From: Methylobacterium sp. J-078
GTDB lineage: Bacteria > Pseudomonadota > Alphaproteobacteria > Rhizobiales > Beijerinckiaceae
DNA length: 64,000 nucleotides
Reading direction: 5' to 3'
NCBI RefSeq assembly: GCF_022829285.1
Contig: NZ_JAKSYI010000060.1
Location: forward strand, 1 to 64,000
Positions 9,062-17,033 of the stretch are shown in pieces; position 1 is the first letter of the stretch, and the number at the start of each line of letters is the position of its first letter. Made by a program: the position numbers and the translations under genes. Below the pieces are notes generated by a model. It was given only the letters and a program-made list of their open reading frames with translations, was not told the DNA's origin and did not search any database.

Positions 9062-9663
9062 GCACGGTCTTGATGAGCAAGGTCTTGCCCCCCCGAAGCG
9101 TCCGCACAGCGCTCGCGTTCCGGTCGGCGCGCGAGGGCGCCGTTGCGGTGGAATTTGCCCTGATCAGCACGGTCCTGCTGGCGCTGTTCGCCGTCGTGCT
9201 CGATTTCAGCATCATGTTCTACGCCAAGCGGGACGCCGAGCGCGCCTCGACCCTGCTGGCACATGCGCTGACATCCTGCCCCGCCAACACGACGACCAAC
9301 ACACTGCTCGCCTGGCGCGGCACCGATTGCGTCACCGCGACCATGAACCTGCTCAAGGACCGGATACCGAACGTGCTGGTGAACTTTCCCGACGTCACGT
9401 TCGGGATGGCCTCGATCCAGCGGGTCGGAGACGTGATCCGCATGTGCCCGGGCAACATGACCTATCTGGAAAGCGACATGCAGACTTCGGCCCTGGCCGT
9501 GCTCAAGGACAAGGATGCTGGCGCGCTCGCCTACCTGACGATCACCTACAAGCCGTTCCTTCCCAAACTCATCGCACAGTATCTGATAGGTTCGAGCACG
9601 ACGTTCCGGGAATACACGGTGGATGTGCGGGGCAACGGCGACGCCTATGCCTGCGCGACCTGA
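9058..9663 (+). CDS. TadE-like minor pseudopilin
   Basis: The 201-residue product again carries the TadE-type N-terminal motif EGAVAVEFALISTVLLALFAVVLDF (about residues 25-50), with the conserved Glu needed for pseudopilin processing and assembly. It is followed by a periplasmic region containing four cysteines (SCPAN, DCVTA, MCPG, YACAT). It ends the operon. Tad minor pilins typically initiate pilus assembly or form the tip complex. The two TadE-like proteins here are probably partners of the lectin-like protein encoded first. Confidence 0.75.
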   Translation: MSTVLMSKVLPPRSVRTALAFRSAREGAVAVEFALISTVLLALFAVVLDFSIMFYAKRDAERASTLLAHALTSCPANTTTNTLLAWRGTDCVTATMNLLKDRIPNVLVNFPDVTFGMASIQRVGDVIRMCPGNMTYLESDMQTSALAVLKDKDAGALAYLTITYKPFLPKLIAQYLIGSSTTFREYTVDVRGNGDAYACAT

Positions 9664-9824
9664 GGCGTCCGGCCCGCAGGCCCTGCGGCACCATCCGGTC
9701 GCATCGACCGGCGCGGCGCATTGCCGTCGGGCGATCGCCGCCTAACTTGGGCGGAGGACCTTGCACGGTCCGACGGCGAAATCAGTCCGTCCACCCAAGA
9801 AAAAATCTGGAAGGAACACCCATC

Positions 9825-10310
9825 ATGTCGCGGATGCTGTCGCGCACCCTCGCGCTGCCTACCCTTGCCCTGCTTGCCGGAACGGCGCCGGTGCTTGCCC
9901 TCGATGCCGCCAAGACCATCGACGTCGCCGCGCCCCCCGCCAAGGTCTGGGCGACGATCGGCGATTTCTGCGGCATCGGCCAGTGGCACCCGGCGATCGA
10001 GAAGTGCGTCCTGTCCCAGGACGGCGGTAAGACCCTGCGGACGCTGAGCCTCAAGGGCGGCGGCACCATCGTCGAGTCCCAGACCAAGCGCGACGACAAG
10101 GCCATGAGCTACACCTACGCCATCGTCTCCGGCCCGCTGCCGGTGAGCGACTACAGTTCCACCCTCTCGGTGGTGCCGAAGGGTTCGGGCTCGACCGTGA
10201 ATTGGACCGGCAGCTTCAAGGCCAAGGGCGCCCCGGACGCGGTCGCGGTCGACGCCATCTCGGGCATCTACGATTCGGGCCTCAAGGCGATCGCCGACAA
10301 GGCGAAGTAA
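9825..10310 (+). CDS. secreted SRPBCC (START-like) family protein
   Basis: The 161-residue protein has a signal peptide (residues 1 to about 26, LALPTLALLAGTAPVLA). One polyketide-cyclase/START-like fold follows: DAAKTIDVAAPPAKVWATIGDFCGIGQWHPAIEKC is the classic first strand-helix of SRPBCC proteins. Such folds bind hydrophobic ligands; the ligand here is unknown. ATG 9825 follows AAGGAAC. The gene stands alone and is closed by a strong hairpin at 10330-10363. Confidence 0.8.
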   Translation: MSRMLSRTLALPTLALLAGTAPVLALDAAKTIDVAAPPAKVWATIGDFCGIGQWHPAIEKCVLSQDGGKTLRTLSLKGGGTIVESQTKRDDKAMSYTYAIVSGPLPVSDYSSTLSVVPKGSGSTVNWTGSFKAKGAPDAVAVDAISGIYDSGLKAIADKAK

Positions 10311-10329
10311 GGCGCGCCAGCGCTGCATG

Positions 10330-10363
10330 GCCGCCGGAGGGCTTCCCGTAGCCCTCCGGCGGC
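10330..10363 (+). terminator. hairpin terminator after the SRPBCC gene
   Basis: A perfect 14-bp stem (GCCGCCGGAGGGCT / AGCCCTCCGGCGGC) with a 6-base loop starts 20 bp after the stop codon. There is no T-run, so it may stall polymerase weakly or protect the mRNA 3' end. Confidence 0.65.
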
Positions 10364-10474
10364 GCGCACAGACGACGGGCGAAGCCGCGATTGACCCGCA
10401 TTGCGGCGCGGCGCAGAAACAGCGCGGATCAAGCTGTGCCGTATGCACAGCGCCCCGTGCCGTCAGGAGTCGCC

Positions 10475-10798
10475 GTGTCCCGCGCCAGCCTCGCCGCCGC
10501 CCTTCTCGCCGCTGCCCTGCTCGGCGCCTGCACGCCGAAGGCCTCGGCCCCGCCCGCCGCCGTCGCGGCGGCACCCGTGGTCGTCGCCCCCCTGCCCCAG
10601 GGCAGCGGCTGCGGCCCGGCCATCGCCCGGACGCAGGCCGTGGTGGACAGCGACGTCGCCACGGGCAACCTGAACGCGCCGGTGGGGGAGCGCTTCAGCG
10701 CCGACCTGCGCAATGCCGCGAGCGTCTGCCAGGGCGGACGCGAGCGCGAGGCCCTCGGCCTCCTCGCCGCCGCCAAGGCCCGCTACGGCTACCCGTAG
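10475..10798 (+). CDS. small lipoprotein of unknown function
   Basis: Starting at GTG 10475 (AGGAG six bases upstream), the 107-residue protein has a lipoprotein signal peptide with lipobox LLGAC (Cys19). An Ala/Pro linker follows (residues 22-45). A compact domain then follows: GCGPAIARTQAVVDSDVATGNLN...FSADLRNAASVCQGGREREALGLLAAAK. It ends convergently over the NUDIX gene by 10 bp. An upstream in-frame ATG at 10391 has no ribosome-binding site and would spoil the signal peptide. No known family recognised. Confidence 0.75.
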   Translation: MSRASLAAALLAAALLGACTPKASAPPAAVAAAPVVVAPLPQGSGCGPAIARTQAVVDSDVATGNLNAPVGERFSADLRNAASVCQGGREREALGLLAAAKARYGYP

Positions 10799-11505
10799 GC
10801 GGCCGCGAAGGCGTCGGCGAGGTAGGCTCGCACGAAGCCGGGCATCCGGGCGCCATCGATGTCGTCCGGCCCCCGGGTCGCCAGAAATCCGGCGAGTTCC
10901 GGCACCGCTTCCGCGCGGCGATGCGCCTCCATGCGGGCGAGGAGGGCCTGTGCGTCGTCGGGAAAGCGCACCGGGCGCAGGAAGGCGCGCTGGCTCCGCC
11001 CGGCGAGCAGCACCCATGCCTCGGGGGCGTCGGCAGCCAGGCCGATACCGGTCTCCTCCAGGAATTCCCGGGCCGCGCTGCCGGCGAGGTCCACGCGCCC
11101 GCCCGGCCGGATGTCCTGCCGGTCCGGCGTCCCGCAGGGGAAGTAGGCCTGTCCGGCATTCGCGGTGTGACCGCCCATGATGCCGAGAAGCGCGGCGCCG
11201 TCCGAGGTCCAGGGCACCACCGCCGCGAACGCGTTGAAGACGGTCGGGTCCGGCGAGCCGGCATCCCGGAAGGCGATGAAGCGCGAGAAGCGGGTCTCGA
11301 ACAGGTCGATCCGGCAGACATCCCCCTCGATCCGGCAGGCGCAGGCGAGGAGGACGCACCCGTCGAACATCTTTGGCGCCGCCGCGCGCCGCCGGTCCCA
11401 ATGCGTCGCGATGGCGGCGGCGTTGGCCTTCGCCCAGGTCCAGTCGTGGGTCACCAGCCGGGCGTCGAGGTGGCGGATCGGCGTCAGCGTGAAGCCGTCA
11501 GACAA
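10789..11505 (-). CDS. NUDIX-domain hydrolase
   Basis: The 238-residue protein contains a NUDIX box core, AAREFLEETGIGL, preceded by CGTPDRQDIRPGGRVDLAG. The first acidic residue of the canonical box appears as Asp and the spacing is slightly shortened, so the substrate class cannot be inferred. NUDIX enzymes hydrolyse nucleoside diphosphates linked to other groups. Residues 1-110 form an N-terminal extension seen in larger NUDIX proteins. It overlaps the upstream phzF-like gene by 8 bp and is probably co-transcribed with it. Confidence 0.8.
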   Translation of the reverse strand: MSDGFTLTPIRHLDARLVTHDWTWAKANAAAIATHWDRRRAAAPKMFDGCVLLACACRIEGDVCRIDLFETRFSRFIAFRDAGSPDPTVFNAFAAVVPWTSDGAALLGIMGGHTANAGQAYFPCGTPDRQDIRPGGRVDLAGSAAREFLEETGIGLAADAPEAWVLLAGRSQRAFLRPVRFPDDAQALLARMEAHRRAEAVPELAGFLATRGPDDIDGARMPGFVRAYLADAFAAAYG

Positions 11506-12394
11506 GCAGGCTGCCCTCGCTCACCAGGACGGCGGCGCCGCTGATCTCCACCGAGCGCAGGGCGCCCGCGCCGATGCAGACCTGCACCCCGATGATGCTC
11601 GGGCGGCCCATGGCGACGCCCTGGCGCAGGACGATGTCGTGTTCGCCGTCGCCGAGGGGCTCGAACTGCATCATCACCCCGGAGAAGGCCGCCGCCGCCG
11701 AGCCGGTCGCCGGGTCCTCGGCGACGCCGAGATGCGGCGCGAACATCCGGGCCTGGTAGTGCTGCCCCGACCCGTCCGGATCGGGGGTATAGCAGTAGAG
11801 CGCCGCCGGTTCGCCGAGGTCGTCGAGGGCGGACGGGACCACGCGGGCCCGGTCGAGGACCTCGCGGCTCGCCAGCGGCACGAACAGGAAGCTCGGACCC
11901 GCGCGGTGGCGGCTCGGGGCGTGGCGGCGAAAGCCGATCTCGGCCGCCTCCAGGCCGAGGGCGGCGGCGATCGCCTCCGGCTCCGGGCCCGGCCCGAGGA
12001 ATTCCGGCAGGACCGGCATCTTGAAGCGCCCGGTGCCGCGTCCCTCACCGGGCTCGACCACGCAGGCGAGGGTGCCGAGCGCGGTCTCCAGGCCGAAGGC
12101 CAGGGCGTCCGTGAGGCCCGCCCGCCGGTCGCGGAGCGCCAGGAGCACGGCGGTGCCGAGGGTGGGATGCCCTGCGAAGGGGAGTTCGGCGGCGGGCGTG
12201 AAGATCCGCAGCCGCGCCCGGTGACGCTCCGCCTCGGGGGGCAGTACGAACACCGTCTCGGAGAGGTTGAACTCGGCGGCCAGCGCCTGCATCGCGCCCG
12301 TGTCGAGTCCCTCGGCGTCCAGCACCACGGCGAGGGGATTGCCGGTGAGCGCGGTGTCGGTGAACACGTCGAGGGTCACGAAGCGGCGCGGCAT
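11498..12394 (-). CDS. PhzF family isomerase
   Basis: The 298-residue protein matches the PhzF/diaminopimelate-epimerase-like fold: RFVTLDVFTDTALTGNPLAVV at the N-terminus, LSETVFV with the catalytic Glu46, FAGHPTLGTA, and VAEDPATGSAA at the C-terminal half. The family catalyses isomerisation or epimerisation, with PhzF itself acting in phenazine synthesis. No phenazine genes are nearby, so a general metabolic role is more likely. It is translationally coupled to the NUDIX gene. Confidence 0.9.
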   Translation of the reverse strand: MPRRFVTLDVFTDTALTGNPLAVVLDAEGLDTGAMQALAAEFNLSETVFVLPPEAERHRARLRIFTPAAELPFAGHPTLGTAVLLALRDRRAGLTDALAFGLETALGTLACVVEPGEGRGTGRFKMPVLPEFLGPGPEPEAIAAALGLEAAEIGFRRHAPSRHRAGPSFLFVPLASREVLDRARVVPSALDDLGEPAALYCYTPDPDGSGQHYQARMFAPHLGVAEDPATGSAAAAFSGVMMQFEPLGDGEHDIVLRQGVAMGRPSIIGVQVCIGAGALRSVEISGAAVLVSEGSLLV

Positions 12395-12427
12395 GGGCGG
12401 TGTCTCCAGGCTGACGAGGCCCGGACC

Positions 12428-13276
12428 TTAGACCGTCTCCACGGGGAACGTCTCGCTCGGCGCGACGAACTCGTCCTGGGCCGCCACCGTGAGGATCTCG
12501 CGCGATCCCGCCTCCAGCGTACGCCGCAGCAGGCCGTAGACCGAGGCGCCGGCCATGCCGAGCGCCAGGGCGGCCGAGCCGGTACGGGCGTAATGCACGA
12601 GGAAGAGCGCCGCGATGGCGTCCCCGGCGCCGTTCACGTCGAGGTGCAGGCGCGGCGTGCGCAGGCGCCAGAACGCACCGCCCTCCCCGGCCATGAGGTC
12701 GATGGCGTCGGCGGGCGTGTCGTCGGTGATCAGGGAGGTGACGAGGACGACGCGGGGGCCGAGCGCCTGCACCGAGGCCACAGCCCGCTTGGTCTCCGCC
12801 AGGGTGCCGGTGGGCAGGCCCGAGAGCCAGTTCAGCTCGAACTGGTTCGGCGTGACGATGTCGGCGGCCGGCACGGCCTGCGCGCGCAGGAATTCGGGAA
12901 TCCCGGGTCGCACGTAGAAGCCCCGGCCCACATCGCCCATCACCGGATCGCAGGCATAGAGCGCCTTCGGGTTGAGGGCCCGTACGGAGGCCACCGCCGC
13001 CACGATGGCGGTGCCGATATCGGCCGAGCCCATGTAGCCCGACAGCACCCCGTCGCAGGTGCCGAGCACGCCGCGCTCCGCGATGCCCGCGACGAGTTCC
13101 TCGATGGCCGGCCCGTCGAAGACCCGCCCGCGCCAGGCGCCGTAGCCGGTGTGGTTGGAGAACTGCACCGTGTGAATCGCCCAGACCTCGACGCCCAGGC
13201 GCTGCATCGGGAACACCGCCGAGGTGTTGCCGACATGGCCGAAGGCGACGTGCGACTGGATCGAGAGGATGTTCAA
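12428..13276 (-). CDS. pdxY: pyridoxal kinase
   Basis: The 282-residue enzyme phosphorylates pyridoxal to pyridoxal 5'-phosphate in the vitamin B6 salvage pathway. Diagnostic segments are MNILSIQSHVAFGHVGNTSA at the start, NHTGYGAW (residues 41-48), CDPVMGD (109-115), TPNQFELNWLSG (142-153) and the ribokinase-type anion hole and catalytic base in NGAGDA (Asp219). Length and motifs fit the PdxY/PdxK family. It lies 33 bp upstream of the PhzF gene on the same strand. Confidence 0.93.
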   Translation of the reverse strand: MNILSIQSHVAFGHVGNTSAVFPMQRLGVEVWAIHTVQFSNHTGYGAWRGRVFDGPAIEELVAGIAERGVLGTCDGVLSGYMGSADIGTAIVAAVASVRALNPKALYACDPVMGDVGRGFYVRPGIPEFLRAQAVPAADIVTPNQFELNWLSGLPTGTLAETKRAVASVQALGPRVVLVTSLITDDTPADAIDLMAGEGGAFWRLRTPRLHLDVNGAGDAIAALFLVHYARTGSAALALGMAGASVYGLLRRTLEAGSREILTVAAQDEFVAPSETFPVETV

Positions 13277-13478
13277 GCCGGGTCTCCGGTGGCGATGGGC
13301 GATCGGGTCCAGGGCTTAACCCAGTTTTGCCCGCCGTCGCACCCCGTCCTCGCGCGCGGCCGGGCGCTCGGCCCCGCCGGTGGCGACCATTCGGGCCCGC
13401 CGGTTGCGAACGTCCTGCTCTTGCCCCGGGGCGCGGCCTCGGCCACAGCGTGGCAGCCCGAGCCGACAAGCGAGCCCC

Positions 13479-14000
13479 ATGGATTTCGAAGCCCTCCGCG
13501 CCAGCACCCTCGCCTTCGTGGAGGCGCACCAGGGCTGGACACCGCTCATCGTGGGCGTGCTCGCCTTCTGCGAATCGCTGGCCTTCCTGTCGCTGCTGGT
13601 GCCCGCGACCGTGCTGCTTCTCGGCATCGGCGCGCTGATGGGGGCGATCGGCATTCCGTTCTGGCCCGTGATGCTCGCAGGCGCCCTGGGCGCGGCGCTC
13701 GGCGATTGGGCCTCCTACGAGTTCGGGCACCACTACAAGGAGGGCGCCAAGCAGATGTGGCCGATGCGGCGCTACCCCGCCATCTTCGCCCGCGCGGAGG
13801 AATTCTGCCGCAAATGGGGGGCTGGCGGGATCGTGATCGGCCGCTTCATCGGGCCCGCCCGGGCCGTGGTGCCGCTGATCGCCGGTATCTTCGGAGTCAA
13901 GCGCCTGCCCTTCCAGATCGCCAACGTGACGTCGGCGCTCGCCTGGTCCTTCCTCATGCTGGCGCCGGGCGCCGGCATCCTGAGCTACTTCAAGGGCTGA
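13479..14000 (+). CDS. DedA-family membrane protein
   Basis: The 173-residue protein is a short DedA/SNARE-associated (VTT) family member, a polytopic inner-membrane protein implicated in membrane lipid homeostasis and lipid-carrier flipping. Visible features are the re-entrant-type segment VGVLAFCESLAFLSLLVPATVLLLG, GDWASYEFGHHY, and the conserved RFIGPARAVVPLIAGIF motif with its arginines. ATG 13479 starts just before homology. The frame continues upstream to 13380 without a plausible signal. Confidence 0.88.
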   Translation: MDFEALRASTLAFVEAHQGWTPLIVGVLAFCESLAFLSLLVPATVLLLGIGALMGAIGIPFWPVMLAGALGAALGDWASYEFGHHYKEGAKQMWPMRRYPAIFARAEEFCRKWGAGGIVIGRFIGPARAVVPLIAGIFGVKRLPFQIANVTSALAWSFLMLAPGAGILSYFKG

Positions 14001-14500
14001 GCCGCGGCCGTTCGCCGGCCCGGGGCGGGGCCGACAGGCTCGGCGAGCCAGTCCCGGCGCCGGGCGATCAGCTGCCGGAGGCGCTCGGCGCGGGCCTCCC
14101 GCCGGTCGCATCCGCAATCGCAATCCCCGTCCGGGCACGCGACGGAGCCCTCCCCGAACAGGCTCAGGATCGACAGCACGAGCCCCGCGAGAAAGATGAC
14201 CGCGAGGACGACGAAGGGCCAGGCGAGCCCGAGCCCCACCAGCGCCGCGAGCCCGAGCTTCACCGCGAGCGAGCCCGCGACCTTCAGCTTGATCAGGGCC
14301 GCCAGCGTCGCACCCGCGCCGAGACCGCCGCGCAGGGTCCGCAGGAGCCGCACCCGCAGGCGCCGGCGCGCGACCAGGGCTTCCAGGCGGCGCAGATCGC
14401 GGGTGACACGGCCGATCTCGGTGGCGCGGTTGCCGCCCCGCGCCTCGGCTCGCTCCTCCAGCAGGGCTCCCTCCTTCCGGGTCCGAAGCGATCGGAGCAT
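13985..14500 (-). CDS. hypothetical membrane protein with Cys-rich motif
   Basis: From ATG 14500 the product is 171 residues. It has an Arg-rich, probably coiled N-terminal half (EIGRVTRDLRRLEALVARRR), a hydrophobic central part with two segments (GLAALVGLGLAWPFVVLAVIF and neighbours), and then a CPDGDCDCGCDRRE cysteine cluster that could bind metal. The 3' end overlaps the convergent DedA gene by 16 bp. I do not recognise a family. The frame stays open to 14662, but that would overlap the mmcB start. Confidence 0.55.
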   Translation of the reverse strand: MLRSLRTRKEGALLEERAEARGGNRATEIGRVTRDLRRLEALVARRRLRVRLLRTLRGGLGAGATLAALIKLKVAGSLAVKLGLAALVGLGLAWPFVVLAVIFLAGLVLSILSLFGEGSVACPDGDCDCGCDRREARAERLRQLIARRRDWLAEPVGPAPGRRTAAAQPLK

Positions 14501-14606
14501 GCGGGCGGCGCACGCGCAACGGGGTCGCAGGTGACAAGGCGGGCGCCGGCTGGTTTGCTGGGCGCGATCCCGATTCGGAACAGATCGCACGACCGACCGG
14601 AGCCGT

Positions 14607-15092
14607 ATGTCAGCAGCCCTCGCGAACGTCATCCTCCCGCCCGACCGGCGCCAATCGGCCACCGCGCTCCAGGTCCAGCGCGGCGTCCGGCGGCTCTTCG
14701 CCGAACTCGGTCACGTCACCATCCCGGAATTTTCCCTGGCCAACGGCCGGCGTGCCGACGTCATCGCCCTGTGCCCGGCCGGTCGCCTCACCATCGTGGA
14801 GATCAAGTCGAGCGTGGCGGATTTTCGGGCCGACCGGAAATGGCCGGATTACCGGGATTACTGCGACCGCTTCTACTTCGCGATCCCCGAGACGCTCTCC
14901 ACCACCCTGACCCCGGACGAGGCCGGCCTGATCGTCGCCGACGCCTTCGGGGCCGCGATCCTGCGCGACCCCGCCGATCACCCCTTGAGCGGCCCCCGCC
15001 GCAAGGCCGTGACCCTGCGCTTCGCCCACAGCGCCGCGCGCCTGCTGCACGCGCTGGCCGACCCCGGCGCCATCCGCGAGGGCGCGCTTTGA
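14607..15092 (+). CDS. mmcB: MmcB-family DNA repair protein
   Basis: The 161-residue protein resembles alphaproteobacterial MmcB, a LexA-regulated protein associated with mitomycin C resistance in Caulobacter. It has a restriction-endonuclease-like core: EFSLANGRRADVIALC...LTIVEIKSSVADFRADRKW. Asp in RRADV, and Glu and Lys in VEIKS, form the D-(D/E)xK nuclease motif. DYCDRFYFAIP follows. Start and length fit the family. No clear LexA box could be identified upstream by eye. Confidence 0.85.
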   Translation: MSAALANVILPPDRRQSATALQVQRGVRRLFAELGHVTIPEFSLANGRRADVIALCPAGRLTIVEIKSSVADFRADRKWPDYRDYCDRFYFAIPETLSTTLTPDEAGLIVADAFGAAILRDPADHPLSGPRRKAVTLRFAHSAARLLHALADPGAIREGAL

Positions 15093-15169
15093 AACGTGTG
15101 CCCGGAAGCATGTGCCCGGCCGGCGCGGCGTGCTAAGGCGCCGCCCCACCCTGATCGATCGCCCCCGTC

Positions 15170-16507
15170 ATGCGTATCCCTTCCCGCCGCCGTCCGAACG
15201 CGGGTGATTCCACGGTCCTGAATCGCCTTCAGCTCGCGTCGGGGCGCCGCTCCCTCGTCCTGCACCTCGTCATCGTTCTGGTGCTGCTGGCCACCGCCCA
15301 GGGCTACGACGGCTCGAACCACTCCATCCACCACTGGGTCGGGCTCGGGGTCTACGCCGTGGTGTCCCTGGGGCTCGCCCTCGCCGATTGGCGCGCCGCC
15401 CATCGGGACGGGCGCACGGAACGCACGAATGCGTGGCTGACCTGGAGCGCGACCCTGCTGAATGCCGGCGTGGCCCTGTTCCTCGTCGTCGAGCACATCC
15501 TGGTCGGCGCGGTGGAGACGGAGGAGACCGCGACGGCGGTGAGCCGGCTGCCGGCCTTTCTCCTGCTGCTGCAGACGGGTCTCAGCATGCGGGTCTGGCA
15601 CACGGTCGTGTTCTCGGGGCTCGTGAGCCTTGCCTGGGGCGGCACCATCCTGCTGGCGTTCCTGGAGCCCGACCACGCGCTCCTCGGCCCCTACGTCACC
15701 CTCGAGGAGGAGGTGACCGGCCTCCTGACCTTCGCGGCCGCGAGCCTCGTGGTCATCGACGGGGTCCGGCGCCTGCGGTCGGCGGTGAGCACGGCCCTGC
15801 GCATGGAGCGGGAGCGCGCCAGCCTCGCCCGCTTCGTGCCCAGCCGGGTGGCGGGCGAGTTGGCGGAGACCGGCGGCGGCCTCGGCGGGGTCCAGTCCCG
15901 CCACGCCTGCCTGTTCGGCCTGGACCTGAGGGGGTTCTCGGCCTTCTCGCGGGAGCATTCGCAGGAGGAGGTGGTGCGGGCGCTGCTCGACGTGCGGGCC
16001 CTGACCCACGTGGCGGTGACGGAGCACGGGGGCATCGTCGACAAGTACGTGGGCGACGGCATCCTGGCCCAGTTCATCGTCGGGCGGCCGCAGGCCCAGG
16101 CCGAAGCGGCCCTGACCTGCACCCGGACCATCGCGACGCGTCTCGAGCGGCTCAACGCCGAGCGCCGCGGCGAGGGCCGGCCGCTCCTGCGCATCACCAT
16201 GGCGCTCCATGCGGGCGAGGTGCTGGTCGGCGTCTTCGACGACGGCCACCGGGCCGAGTTCACGGTGCTGGGGACGGCGATGAACCGCCTCGCCCGGATC
16301 GAGGCCCGGGCGAAGGCGGCGAACCTGACGCTCGCGGGGTCGTGCGATCTCGTCCGGCTGCTCAGCCCGGCCGTCCGCGCGCGCCTACACCTCGCCGACA
16401 TGCCCCCCTCGGACTGCGCGGACACGCGCGACATGCAGCTCTTCGCGGTCTCGTGGCGCGAGGGCGCCGAGGCAACGCAGGATGAGGCCGTGACGCCCGC
16501 GGCCTGA
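15170..16507 (+). CDS. membrane-bound class III adenylate/guanylate cyclase
   Basis: The 445-residue protein has about six hydrophobic segments (residues 28-200), followed by a short helical linker and a class III nucleotide cyclase domain (about 240-420). Metal-binding aspartates are Asp252 (FGLDLRGFSAF) and Asp296 (DKYVGDGIL), with Lys292 in the purine pocket. Transition-state Asn372 and Arg376 are present in MNRLARIEAR. The residue before them, usually Asp in GDxVN, is Thr (GTAMN, Thr369), so purine specificity or activity may differ. It would make cAMP or cGMP at the inner membrane in response to an unknown signal. Confidence 0.85.
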   Translation: MRIPSRRRPNAGDSTVLNRLQLASGRRSLVLHLVIVLVLLATAQGYDGSNHSIHHWVGLGVYAVVSLGLALADWRAAHRDGRTERTNAWLTWSATLLNAGVALFLVVEHILVGAVETEETATAVSRLPAFLLLLQTGLSMRVWHTVVFSGLVSLAWGGTILLAFLEPDHALLGPYVTLEEEVTGLLTFAAASLVVIDGVRRLRSAVSTALRMERERASLARFVPSRVAGELAETGGGLGGVQSRHACLFGLDLRGFSAFSREHSQEEVVRALLDVRALTHVAVTEHGGIVDKYVGDGILAQFIVGRPQAQAEAALTCTRTIATRLERLNAERRGEGRPLLRITMALHAGEVLVGVFDDGHRAEFTVLGTAMNRLARIEARAKAANLTLAGSCDLVRLLSPAVRARLHLADMPPSDCADTRDMQLFAVSWREGAEATQDEAVTPAA

Positions 16508-16596
16508 GCTCGGGGTCCTTCGCCGCGACCGCGATGTCCGGGGCGGTGCAGGGTTCGCAGACTTCACCGCGCCGGATGCGACCCGATGGGAAGCGT
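16508..16596. other. short spacer after the cyclase gene
   Basis: GC-rich spacer between convergent genes; no terminator-like perfect hairpin was seen. Confidence 0.4.
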
Positions 16597-16809
16597 TCAT
16601 CCCGAGAAGGAGCCGAACCCCTCGAAGGCACTGAGACCGGCCTTGGCGTCGCTTTCGGCCAGCAGAGCGTCGTGCAGGGCGGCGTCACGATCCTTCGATT
16701 CGGCCGGCGCTACCCGAGGCTCGGTATGGGGTGCCTGCGGCTGGGGTGGAACGGTCGTCTCGGGTACGGGCGGCCAGATCGGGCGATCCGGCTTCACGAT
16801 CTGGCTCAT
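16597..16809 (-). CDS. small hypothetical protein, Pro-rich
   Basis: A 70-codon frame starts at ATG 16809 with GGACAGG about seven bases upstream. The protein is hydrophilic: MSQIVKPDRPIWPPVPETT, a Pro-rich linker, then AALHDALLAESDAKAGLSAFEGFGSF. The acidic amphipathic tail and start signal make it more plausible than the overlapping plus-strand frames (16534-16884 and 16586-16834). It has no recognisable domain. It fills an otherwise empty 526-bp gap between the cyclase and selO. Confidence 0.45.
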   Translation of the reverse strand: MSQIVKPDRPIWPPVPETTVPPQPQAPHTEPRVAPAESKDRDAALHDALLAESDAKAGLSAFEGFGSFSG

Positions 16810-17033
16810 CGGGGCACCTGTCCGCTTGGGCTAACGCATCCATGGAATACGGTATACCAAAGCGTTTGCAAGCCGCACCTGTGAGTTAGGCGGGCACTGT
16901 CGATCGCAGGCACGGCCGGCTCGGCCCTCTCGGTGCCCGGTCGCTCCAGCGGTTCGGCCGGGTCCTCCCCGATCCTGCCCGTCACGGTATCGCGTGTCCC
17001 CCTCGCCAGGCCGCCCGCGCCGGTTCTATGCCG
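16810..17033. other. intergenic region upstream of the small protein and downstream of selO
   Basis: No gene seen. The part near 16830-16870 (gcatccatggaatacggtataccaaagcg) is less GC-rich and may contain the promoter for the small leftward gene. Confidence 0.3.

Noticed and set aside
12045..14537. A minus-strand frame of about 830 codons
   Set aside because: It overlaps recognisable PdxY and PhzF coding in another frame and shows no domain.
11177..15136. A plus-strand open frame of about 1319 codons
   Set aside because: It runs antisense to NUDIX, PhzF and PdxY and out of frame with DedA and MmcB. The composition is Arg/Gly/Ala-biased, as expected of a GC-rich shadow frame.
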